Of a stretch of 7,819 nt of DNA, positions 1 to 5,934 are shown piece after piece. Under the pieces are notes generated by a model. That model made no database searches. It had not been told where the DNA came from and worked only from the letters and a program-made list of their open reading frames with translations. The position numbers were made by a program, and so were the translations under genes. The DNA lies in assembly GCA_021778575.1 (NCBI GenBank), contig JAJYCH010000197.1:1-7819 (forward strand). Direction: 5' to 3'. The DNA is from Planctomycetota bacterium (lineage in GTDB: Bacteria > Planctomycetota > Planctomycetia > Isosphaerales > Isosphaeraceae). How positions within the stretch are numbered: position 1 is the stretch's first letter; each line of letters opens with the position of its first letter.

Positions 1-161
1 TGCGTCCGGTCGTACAGTTCCCAGCCCAGGGCCACAACCTGGAACTTGGTGACGATCGTGGCGAAGATCCCGCCCAGAAGAAACCGCCGGTAGTGCGGCA
101 ACCGGAGCGCCGAGTAGGGGTCGTGAGTCGAGGCGTCCGGCAAATCGTCGGCGTTTGGCAT
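1..161 (-). CDS. MFS transporter, N-terminal fragment (runs off left edge)
   Basis: The first 53 residues are visible and the rest lies outside the window. The protein starts MPNADDLPDASTHDPYSALR and continues with HYRRFLLGGIF and VVALGWELYDRT. The pattern 'ALR.P.YRRFLLG', then a hydrophobic stretch, then 'ALGWELY.RT', is the typical start of MFS exporters of the EntS/MFS_3 type, where the first transmembrane helix follows the YRRF motif (family knowledge). Such proteins export small molecules across the inner membrane, but the substrate cannot be read from this fragment. The ATG at 161 is chosen because the motif begins about 15 residues later. The upstream Shine-Dalgarno match is weak (GGGACGACGCTTG). 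The gene follows the Tat-protein gene in the same direction after a 90-base gap. Confidence 0.8.
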   Translation of the reverse strand, partial: MPNADDLPDASTHDPYSALRLPHYRRFLLGGIFATIVTKFQVVALGWELYDRT

Positions 162-236
162 CAAGCGTCGTCCCGTATCCTCGGCCCACCATCGACCGAG
201 GCCGTCATCTTATTATGCTCCGGGATCAAGGGGCGT

Positions 237-258
237 CGGTCGATCGAAAGATCAACCG
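237..258 (-). terminator. Hairpin overlapping the stop codon of the Tat-protein gene
   Basis: On the minus strand this reads CGGTTGATC, loop TTTC, GATCGACCG. It gives nine consecutive pairs, one of them U-G, with a four-base loop. The TGA stop at 254-252 lies inside the 5' arm. No U-tract follows, so it is not a classic intrinsic terminator. It may protect the 3' end, attenuate read-through into the MFS gene, or mean nothing. The rest of the gap at 162-236 shows only an AT-rich patch (GCATAATAAG) that could be a -10-like element but has no convincing -35 partner. Confidence 0.3.
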
Positions 259-1556
259 CCCAGCGGCGACCGGATGAAACCGGAGTCGGCCGGGGCCTGA
301 TAATCGATCGCCGACAGTTCCGGAGTCTCGATCCGTCGGCCCCCATCAAGCCGACTCTGGAGCAAGGCGTCGAGCATCCCGCCCGTCAGCAGAGTTCGCT
401 CGACCGGATAGGGCGGACGCCCGGTCCGGAAAAAATCCTCGATCCGGAGCACCAACGGATCGAAAAAGCGAGCACCGGGAGGCGCAGGGAGATAGAGGAG
501 CGTCGAAACCACCGGTTGATTCGGTCGATCGAGCCGGGCGGCAACCGTCGTGTCGTCAACATGCCCGTTGAGAATCAGCGCGGTGCCTCGAAAACCGTCG
601 ACATACTCGACGACGAACGCGATGGGTCGGGCCAGAAACGTCGGCCGATTGGGCGGTGGGACGAAATCCTGGGTGTTCTGGCGGAGATCGCCCGGATTGA
701 GCGTATGACTTCGCTTCAAGGCCGCCTGGAGAAGGTCGCCCGACCAGACCCCGTTCGCCTGGGCGGCCCAGACGGCCTCACCTTCCAGGCAGGTGACGGC
801 GGCGACCCCTTGCGATTTTCCTTGACGGTTCCGCCGTTCGACCATGCACTGGAGCGATTCGAGGGCGTGAAAACCGAAGATCTCGATCTCGCCGCGCGAG
901 GCGACGACCGCCTCGGCCCAGTTCAGGCCGAGCGGAACTTCGAGTTCAGGGAGTCGCCAGGTGACCGGGAGGCTCGACCCGGCCATCAGCGGAATCCGGG
1001 CGTCTCGCGCGGCGTCAACCATCTGTCGGGCTTCGCCGGCTTCGTATGACAGATGCTTGTCGATAAAAATCGGGACGCTCGCTCCCGACGTCCGGAGAAC
1101 TTCCAGGACTTCCCGGAACAGTTTTCCGCGAGGATAGAGCTTCTGGAGCTTGGTGTTGAGCGGATACTCGCCATGCTCGGCGATCAGCAGCACGGCATCG
1201 ACGGCCGGTTTGCCGGTTCCGAGAGTCAAGGCGTCGGCGACGGTGGGACTGAGCCGGACATCGTGTCGCCGGGCCTTGTCGCGGCCCAGGTCATTGGCTG
1301 GGGTCTGTTCGATGAACAGGCTGGCGACCTCGAAATCGGGTCGATGGATCGGCTGACCGTCATGGAGATCAAAGCCGTCGAGGAAGCGACCGACGATATG
1401 GTAAGCGTGAGAGAGATAATGATAGGCCGTGACGATCGCCGCGATCTTCGGACGGCGACCGGGAGATTGAGCCCCCTGAGCCATTGGTCCCAGCCCCACC
1501 AGCGCGGCTGAGGCTCCGGTCGCTTCAAGGAAGACGCGGCGGGTTGAGTGGGTCAT
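252..1556 (-). CDS. Tat-exported protein with a degenerate Gfo/Idh/MocA-like fold
   Basis: The product is 434 residues. It opens with a twin-arginine signal: STRRVFL at residues 4-10, then an Ala/Gly-rich hydrophobic stretch to about residue 29. The likely mature start is near GAQSPGRR, so it should be exported folded. The mature part begins KIAAIVTAYHYLSHAYHI, where Gfo/Idh/MocA dehydrogenases carry a GxGxxG nucleotide loop, and that loop is absent here. Further on, DAVLLIAEHGEYPLN and then FIDKHLSYEAGEARQMVDAA, with IPLMAGSSLPVTWR soon after, match the positions of the family's 'DaV.iatp' and 'EKP.a....ea..m..aA' blocks. The end (PYPVERTLLTGGMLDALLQS, then IETPEL) also resembles that superfamily. 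The substrate is unknown and enzymatic activity is doubtful. The ATG at 1556 is chosen because it puts the Tat motif at the N-terminus; the frame is open further upstream, but only as a shadow of the neighbouring gene. It lies 32 bases downstream of the AI-2E-family gene. Confidence 0.85.
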   Translation of the reverse strand: MTHSTRRVFLEATGASAALVGLGPMAQGAQSPGRRPKIAAIVTAYHYLSHAYHIVGRFLDGFDLHDGQPIHRPDFEVASLFIEQTPANDLGRDKARRHDVRLSPTVADALTLGTGKPAVDAVLLIAEHGEYPLNTKLQKLYPRGKLFREVLEVLRTSGASVPIFIDKHLSYEAGEARQMVDAARDARIPLMAGSSLPVTWRLPELEVPLGLNWAEAVVASRGEIEIFGFHALESLQCMVERRNRQGKSQGVAAVTCLEGEAVWAAQANGVWSGDLLQAALKRSHTLNPGDLRQNTQDFVPPPNRPTFLARPIAFVVEYVDGFRGTALILNGHVDDTTVAARLDRPNQPVVSTLLYLPAPPGARFFDPLVLRIEDFFRTGRPPYPVERTLLTGGMLDALLQSRLDGGRRIETPELSAIDYQAPADSGFIRSPLGG

Positions 1557-1588
1557 GGTTTCGCCTGGTGTCGATGCATCGGCTCGGG

Positions 1589-2704
1589 TCAGATCGTGGG
1601 ACCGCTCTCCTCCGAAATCGTCGCCGGGGGTTGCCAGTCGCGGCTCATCAGGTCGGCCCAGCGGTGGAGTTCGGGGATGTTCTGGCAAACCAGCTTCAGG
1701 CAAGCGGTGATCGGCATGGCCAGGATCAGGCCGACCAGACCCCAGAGAAATCCCCAGAACAGACAGGCAATCAGGATCACCGTCCCGTTGAGGTCGAGCG
1801 ACCGGCCGAGCACGAACGGCGTGACGACATACCCCTCGATCGTCACCAGGGCCAGGTAGACCGAGGCCACGATGAAGGCATTGCCCAGCGATTCGGACTG
1901 GGCGAGCGTGACCAGGCAAGGCAGCCCGCCGCCAAGGAGCTGGCCCACATAAGGAACGAAGTTCGTCACCCCGGCAAACAGTCCCAGCGCGAACGGAAAC
2001 CGGACCTTGAACTGCCAGAGGAAGCAAGCGAACACCAGCCCCAGCCCGAGGTTGATCAGCGTCCGGGCAACGAGAAAACTACGAATTTGCCGCGTCAGAT
2101 CTTTGAGAGTCTGTTCCGACGCCGCCGCGTCGCCGGGTGTCCGGGCGAAGAATCGGATCACCTTCGGCGTGAGCATCTCGCTCTCGGCCAGGAGAAACAG
2201 AACCAGGATCAGGACGATCAACCCTTGAGCCACCCAGCCGGTGAGATCGGCCAGGCCATAGGTCAGGCTTTGATAGAGGAGCATGCTATTGCGATCGCCG
2301 AGCTTGTCGATCGTTCCGGGCTCGGGCAGGATAAAGCGAAGCGACGGTTTATCGCGCAAAAGCTCGGAAATATGTCGGCTCGCCTGGCCCGAGAGGATGG
2401 CGATGTCTTGCGGCAGGCTGGTCGTTGCCTGGACCAGGCTCTCGGCGGTGATGGTGGCCAGGTAGAGCCCAAAGAGCGAGGTCAACAGAAACAGCACGGC
2501 CGCCGCCCCGGTCGAGCTGAGCGGGAAGAGGCGGCGGAGATACCGGGTCACCGGCGAGAGGACACAGGCCAGAACCAGCGCGAGGGTAATCGGAATCAGG
2601 ATCGACCGGAGCAGGTAGAGCGCGGCGATGGTCGTGAAGACGGCCAGAATCACGAGCGATACGGTTCGATATCGTGTTCCAGCGTCGGTCGACTGAATCG
2701 CCAT
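1589..2704 (-). CDS. AI-2E family transporter (PerM/DUF20-type membrane protein)
   Basis: A 371-residue multi-pass inner-membrane protein. Hydrophobic segments lie near residues 14-50 (two helices), 66-86, 155-173, 216-230, 236-270, 276-297 and 308-335. A soluble stretch at about 95-145 sits between the early and late helices, as usual in this family. Family hallmarks are NFVPYVGQLLGGGLP (248-262), EGYVVTPFVLGRSLDLN (290-306) and WGFLWGLVGLILAMPI (317-332). The length matches the usual 340-380. Members have been linked to autoinducer-2 export, Na+/H+ exchange and permease functions, so the name does not prove a substrate. The start at MAIQSTDAG is preferred over two upstream in-frame ATGs because GAGG lies seven bases before it and the family begins close to the first helix. 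It lies 103 bases after mlaD and may share its transcript. Confidence 0.92.
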   Translation of the reverse strand: MAIQSTDAGTRYRTVSLVILAVFTTIAALYLLRSILIPITLALVLACVLSPVTRYLRRLFPLSSTGAAAVLFLLTSLFGLYLATITAESLVQATTSLPQDIAILSGQASRHISELLRDKPSLRFILPEPGTIDKLGDRNSMLLYQSLTYGLADLTGWVAQGLIVLILVLFLLAESEMLTPKVIRFFARTPGDAAASEQTLKDLTRQIRSFLVARTLINLGLGLVFACFLWQFKVRFPFALGLFAGVTNFVPYVGQLLGGGLPCLVTLAQSESLGNAFIVASVYLALVTIEGYVVTPFVLGRSLDLNGTVILIACLFWGFLWGLVGLILAMPITACLKLVCQNIPELHRWADLMSRDWQPPATISEESGPTI

Positions 2705-2711
2705 GAAGATA

Positions 2712-2715
2712 CCTC
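2712..2715 (-). promoter_or_regulatory. Ribosome binding site deciding the AI-2E-family start
   Basis: The minus strand reads CGAGGTATCTTCATG, with GAGG seven bases before the ATG at 2704. The in-frame ATGs at 2737 and 2866 lack a comparable site, and the residues they would add (rich in Arg and Pro) do not look like this family. Confidence 0.55.
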
Positions 2716-2807
2716 GGGGATGAACCTCCGTTGACATGATCGCCCAAAGCTCGGGCCATCGCAATCCCCGCTCGATCTTGTCAATCGGCCGGGCGGATCG
2801 GAGATCT

Positions 2808-3917
2808 CTAGCGCTGAAGGACCCCTCGACCGATCGCCGCGGGGTCCCGGGCGATCTTATCGGCAAAGACTCCCAGCGACTTGATCGCGGGACGGACCAG
2901 GCTGACCACCTCGTTGGCTGCGATGGCCAGCTTGTTCAGATTATCGAACAGTTCGGGGTTGGTGACCAGACGTTGCAGGCTCCCGTTGGGATTCAGATTC
3001 CCCTTGCCGTCAGATAAGTGATTGGTCAGAAGGTTAAGATTGCCGGTGATCCGGTTCAGCCAGAGCATCGATTGACCGATGTTAGTCGTGGGTACGGTCT
3101 TGCCGGCCGGAGCGCCAAGGTCGGCGAGGACCGGTCGAAGCTCGGTCAAGCCGGCGTCGAGCTTCGAGGAGACGGACGAGAGCCGATCCATCGTGGCCTT
3201 GAAGCGGGCGACGGTGTCGGGGTCGAACGCCGAGGCCATCTTGTCGCTGAACTGGCGGAGGTTGGTGATGGCCGGCTTCAGGTTGTCTTCGTTCTCGGCG
3301 ATGACCCGGTCGATCCCCTTGGCGGCCTTCGAGATATTCTTGCCGGTGTCGTCGATGGTTGCGATGAACTCGTCAAGGTGCTCGGCCTTCTTGGCGACCT
3401 CGGCGAACCCCTTCGCCGCCGTCTCGATCGCGTTCAAGGTCCCGCCGACTTTCTCAAACGCGGCCGTCGCGGCGGCGAGCGCCTTGGACGGGTCGGGCGT
3501 CACGTCGCCCAGGATCTCGGGGGCATTGGCCGGAGTCTCTCCAAGCTTGAGGACCTCGTTCTTCGAGCCGGGGAGCATGTCGATCCCCACATCGCCAATC
3601 AACGACCGGCTGATCCTGGCGACGGAGCCCTCGCGAATCTTGAATTTGCGCTCGATCGAGAGGACGACGATCACTCCGTCGGGGTGATCGGGATTCTCAT
3701 CAAAGTTGATCGACGTGACCTCGCCGATCCTGATCCCGGACTTCCGGACGGTAATCCCCTCGGCAACTCCCGGAGCCTCTCGGTAGCGAACCTTGACGTA
3801 GGCATGGTCGCGGAACAGGGACGGCGACTCGCCGAACCAGACAATCAGCATCGTGAGGACCAGACCGGCCACGATCACGAACATGCCGATCCGGAATTGC
3901 ATGACTCGCTCGTTCAT
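2808..3917 (-). CDS. mlaD: MlaD-like MCE-domain protein of a lipid ABC transporter
   Basis: A 369-residue protein with a short cytoplasmic start (MNERVMQFR), one membrane anchor at about residues 10-28 (IGMFVIVAGLVLTMLIVWFG) and an MCE domain at about 37-117. The domain core YREAPGVAEGITVRKSGIRI then GEV (45-67) fits the family pattern in which a 'G..V...G..vG.V' segment follows the first strands. MCE proteins assemble as rings on the periplasmic face and guide hydrophobic lipids to or from the MlaE/MlaF membrane complex (family knowledge). From about 140 to 265 the sequence is rich in Ala, Lys, Asp and Leu and probably helical or coiled-coil. The end, FADKIARDPAAIGRG, is distinctive. E. coli MlaD is about 183 residues, so this protein is roughly twice as long. 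The start has AAGAGG six bases upstream. It lies 102 bases after mlaF on the same strand. Confidence 0.93.
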   Translation of the reverse strand: MNERVMQFRIGMFVIVAGLVLTMLIVWFGESPSLFRDHAYVKVRYREAPGVAEGITVRKSGIRIGEVTSINFDENPDHPDGVIVVLSIERKFKIREGSVARISRSLIGDVGIDMLPGSKNEVLKLGETPANAPEILGDVTPDPSKALAAATAAFEKVGGTLNAIETAAKGFAEVAKKAEHLDEFIATIDDTGKNISKAAKGIDRVIAENEDNLKPAITNLRQFSDKMASAFDPDTVARFKATMDRLSSVSSKLDAGLTELRPVLADLGAPAGKTVPTTNIGQSMLWLNRITGNLNLLTNHLSDGKGNLNPNGSLQRLVTNPELFDNLNKLAIAANEVVSLVRPAIKSLGVFADKIARDPAAIGRGVLQR

Positions 3918-3923
3918 GACCAG

Positions 3924-3929
3924 CCTCTT
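3924..3929 (-). promoter_or_regulatory. Ribosome binding site of mlaD
   Basis: AAGAGG lies six bases before the ATG at 3917 and supports that start over the internal ATG five codons later. The rest of the 102-base gap after mlaF shows no clear terminator; GTCGAGAAAACGAC gives only a four-pair stem. Confidence 0.5.
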
Positions 3930-4019
3930 CGGTTAAGTCGTTTTCTCGACAACGGGGGGATCAAATCAGAGAGAAACGGATTCGTGTGTTCGCCTGGGAC
4001 ATGGCTTGAAGCCCTCGAT

Positions 4020-4892
4020 TCAAGGCGAATCCCGCGCCGGGGCGGGATCGACTCGTTCCTGGCTCATCTCTCGGAGACGTTCACCTGCTTCACCCCGGAC
4101 AAACTGGCGAATTCGCTTGTCTTCGTGGTCTTCGAGGGCTTCAGGGGGGCCGTCGAAGATCATCTGAGGTTCGTCGGACCGAAGTCGGGCCAGAGGATAC
4201 AACATCACGACGCGGTCGGCCACCTTGATGACCGTCTTCATCTCGTGAGTGACGACGACCCCGGTGGCTTTCTTGGTCCGCTTGGTCTGGAGGATCAGCT
4301 CGTTGATCACGTCGGTCATGATCGGGTCAAGTCCGGTGGTCGGCTCGTCGTAGAGCATCACCTCGGGGTTGAGCGCCAGCGCCCGGGCCAATCCGACGCG
4401 CTTGCGCTGACCGCCGGAGAGTTCGGCGGGCTTCTTCGACTCCAGGCCGAGCGGCAAACCAACCTCTTGAAGCCGATCGGCGACAACGTGGTCGAGTTCC
4501 TCGCGGGGATAAAGGTTATGCTCGCGGGGGCCGAACGCGACGTTGTCGAAGATCGTCAGGCTGTCAAAAAGCGCCGCGCTCTGGAACAGGAAGCCGAACC
4601 GGAGCCGGACCTTGACCATCTCGGCCTCATTCAGGGTTGAGAGGTCGCTCCCGTCGAAGCGAACAATCCCGCTGTTCGGTCGGAGCAAGCCGATCATCAG
4701 CTTGAGCATGACGGTCTTGCCGCAGCCGCTCTCGCCAATGATGCAGACGGTCTGGCCGCGCTCGATCCGCAGGGTAATATCACGCAAGACGGCTTGCTGG
4801 CGGAACCCGATCGAGACCCCTTCGAGTTCAATGATCGGACCGTTATGCGTCGCTTGCCGGGTCGACGGGCTCATGGCCGGGCCTTTGCTCAT
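4020..4892 (-). CDS. mlaF: MlaF-like ABC ATPase of the MCE lipid transporter
   Basis: A 290-residue ABC ATPase that powers lipid movement through MlaE. All nucleotide-binding motifs are present: Walker A GESGCGKT (53-60), Q-loop Gln104 within FLFQSAALFDSLT, signature LSGGQ (158-162), Walker B VMLYDEP with Asp182 and Glu183, D-loop GLDP (187-190) and switch His216 in VVVTHEM. 'FQSAALFDSLT.F.NVAF' and 'PTTGLDPI' are typical of the MlaF/Mkl subgroup rather than general importers. The C-terminal tail (about 250-290) is charged and variable. The first ATG (4892) overlaps the TGA of mlaE as ATGA, suggesting translational coupling. A second ATG at 4874 has AAAGG seven bases upstream and would remove six residues; either start is possible. 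Confidence 0.95.
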   Translation of the reverse strand: MSKGPAMSPSTRQATHNGPIIELEGVSIGFRQQAVLRDITLRIERGQTVCIIGESGCGKTVMLKLMIGLLRPNSGIVRFDGSDLSTLNEAEMVKVRLRFGFLFQSAALFDSLTIFDNVAFGPREHNLYPREELDHVVADRLQEVGLPLGLESKKPAELSGGQRKRVGLARALALNPEVMLYDEPTTGLDPIMTDVINELILQTKRTKKATGVVVTHEMKTVIKVADRVVMLYPLARLRSDEPQMIFDGPPEALEDHEDKRIRQFVRGEAGERLREMSQERVDPAPARDSP

Positions 4893-5755
4893 AAAAGACC
4901 CGTGGCGTTGGGCCAGATGGCGTAATAGACCGCGTTCCAGAAGATCCCGATGATGAAGTCGATGACCAGAATCGCGATGAACGAATAAACAAACGCCTCG
5001 GTCGCTGCCTTGCCCACCCCTTCGGCACCGGCCTTTGAGTGAAACCCGCGGTGACAACTGATCAAGGCAATTGCCGACCCGAAAAAGTAACTCTTGAAGA
5101 CTCCGGCCAGAAGGTCGAGCGAGCCGACATACTGTCGCGAATGATACCAGTAATAGAACGAGTCGACCTTCAATAACTGGGTGCTCACCACCGCCCCGCC
5201 GATCACGCCCATGAAGTCCGCCATCAGGGTTAACAGGGGAATCAACAGAACGCAGGCGAGAAACCGAGGGACCACCAGGTAGTTGATCGGGTTGGTCCCC
5301 AGTGCCGAGATCGCGTCGATCTGCTCGGTCACGCGCATCGTCCCGAGTTCGGCGGCCATCGACGACCCCACCCGACCGGCAAGCATCGTCGCCGCCAGGA
5401 CCGGCCCCAGCTCCTTCACCAGCGAGATATTGATCACCGAGCCCAGCCGGGTCGCCAGCCCCATCATCTCGAACTGGCTGTACGCCTGAACGGCCAGAAC
5501 CATGCCGATGAACGTCCCGGTGATCGCCACCACCGGCACACTCTGGACGCCGATGGCGTAAAAGCTGGGAACGAGAACCGACCACTTCGGCCGTCGAGAG
5601 AACAGCCAGCTCATCGTCAGTCCACAGAAAATCGTCAGATCACCAACTTCCGTCACCGCGTTGAGCACCTGCTCGCCAATTTTGCGAACCGGCGAGGGGG
5701 TCGTGGATGAGCCCGGTTCGTCGGCGAGATCCAGCGGGAGCGGGGCAACGGACAT
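4889..5755 (-). CDS. mlaE: MlaE-like permease of the MCE lipid transporter
   Basis: A 288-residue integral membrane permease. After a polar N-terminus (to about residue 25) comes an amphipathic region (KIGEQVLNAVTEVGDL), as known for MlaE. Membrane segments follow near 39-52, 60-92, 110-130, 160-192, 215-234 and 253-282. The diagnostic block lies at 115-164: ELGPVLAATMLAGRVGSSMA, then AELGTMRVTEQIDAISALG with NPINYLVVPR. It includes the coupling helix that contacts the ATPase (family knowledge). The C-terminal GAEGVGKAATEAFV block is also conserved. MlaE forms a dimer that carries phospholipids between the inner membrane and the MCE ring. The ATG at 5755 has AAGGAG nine bases upstream; the longer open frame to 5839 lacks such a site and adds a Cys/Arg-rich extension unlike the family. 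It is first in the mlaE-mlaF-mlaD order, and its TGA overlaps the mlaF ATG. Confidence 0.95.
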   Translation of the reverse strand: MSVAPLPLDLADEPGSSTTPSPVRKIGEQVLNAVTEVGDLTIFCGLTMSWLFSRRPKWSVLVPSFYAIGVQSVPVVAITGTFIGMVLAVQAYSQFEMMGLATRLGSVINISLVKELGPVLAATMLAGRVGSSMAAELGTMRVTEQIDAISALGTNPINYLVVPRFLACVLLIPLLTLMADFMGVIGGAVVSTQLLKVDSFYYWYHSRQYVGSLDLLAGVFKSYFFGSAIALISCHRGFHSKAGAEGVGKAATEAFVYSFIAILVIDFIIGIFWNAVYYAIWPNATGLL

Positions 5756-5764
5756 CCGGTGAAG

Positions 5765-5770
5765 CTCCTT
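5765..5770 (-). promoter_or_regulatory. Ribosome binding site of mlaE
   Basis: AAGGAG lies nine bases before the ATG at 5755. It is the strongest Shine-Dalgarno match in the window and decides the start against the upstream in-frame candidate at 5839. Confidence 0.6.
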
Positions 5771-5873
5771 GCAGCCCGTTCTTGCGAGACCTCGACAATC
5801 GCCGGAAGCGAAAACCGGCCTGGCAAGATGGGCGATCAATCCCGTCCGTGGTTACTGACGTCATTTTTGCGAA

Positions 5874-5930
5874 ATTCATGGAAAAGACAAGCCCGACTCT
5901 TCGCCAACCCACACTCTCAAGACCATGAAT
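5874..5930. repeat. 8-bp inverted repeat in the glycosyltransferase-mlaE gap
   Basis: ATTCATGG at 5874-5881 and CCATGAAT at 5923-5930 are perfect reverse complements separated by 41 bases. They sit in the 179-base gap between the glycosyltransferase stop and mlaE, where an mla promoter would be expected. A loose promoter match lies nearby on the minus strand (TTGTCT, 17 bases, AAAATG). The repeat could be an operator dyad or chance. Confidence 0.25.
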
Positions 5931-5934
5931 GCAC

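Noticed and set aside
1572..1581. The perfect palindrome CGATGCATCG between the AI-2E-family and Tat-protein genes
   Set aside because: It is a single 10-bp palindrome with no loop, U-tract or repeated copy in a GATC/CG-rich sequence, so it is easily explained by chance.
1557..2027. In-frame upstream extension of the Tat-protein gene
   Set aside because: It overlaps the AI-2E-family gene in another frame and would bury the Tat signal inside the protein.
1484..2734. A 416-codon plus-strand frame rich in Gln, Glu and Arg
   Set aside because: It is antisense to the AI-2E-family gene. Its repetitive charged composition is the complement of hydrophobic codons, and no motif or ribosome site supports it.
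2779..2784. A perfect TTGACA on the minus strand between mlaD and the AI-2E-family gene
   Set aside because: No acceptable -10 hexamer lies 16-18 bases downstream (GCGATG, CGATGG or GATGGC only), so I do not call a promoter.
3018..4640. A 540-codon open frame on the plus strand
   Set aside because: It lies antisense to mlaD and mlaF, whose motifs are unambiguous. Its product is a low-complexity Arg/Asp/Gly-rich sequence of the kind produced opposite GC-rich genes.
5800..5830. GCCGG...CCGGC stem in the mlaE leader
   Set aside because: Five pairs with a nine-base loop is too weak to call a terminator or riboswitch.
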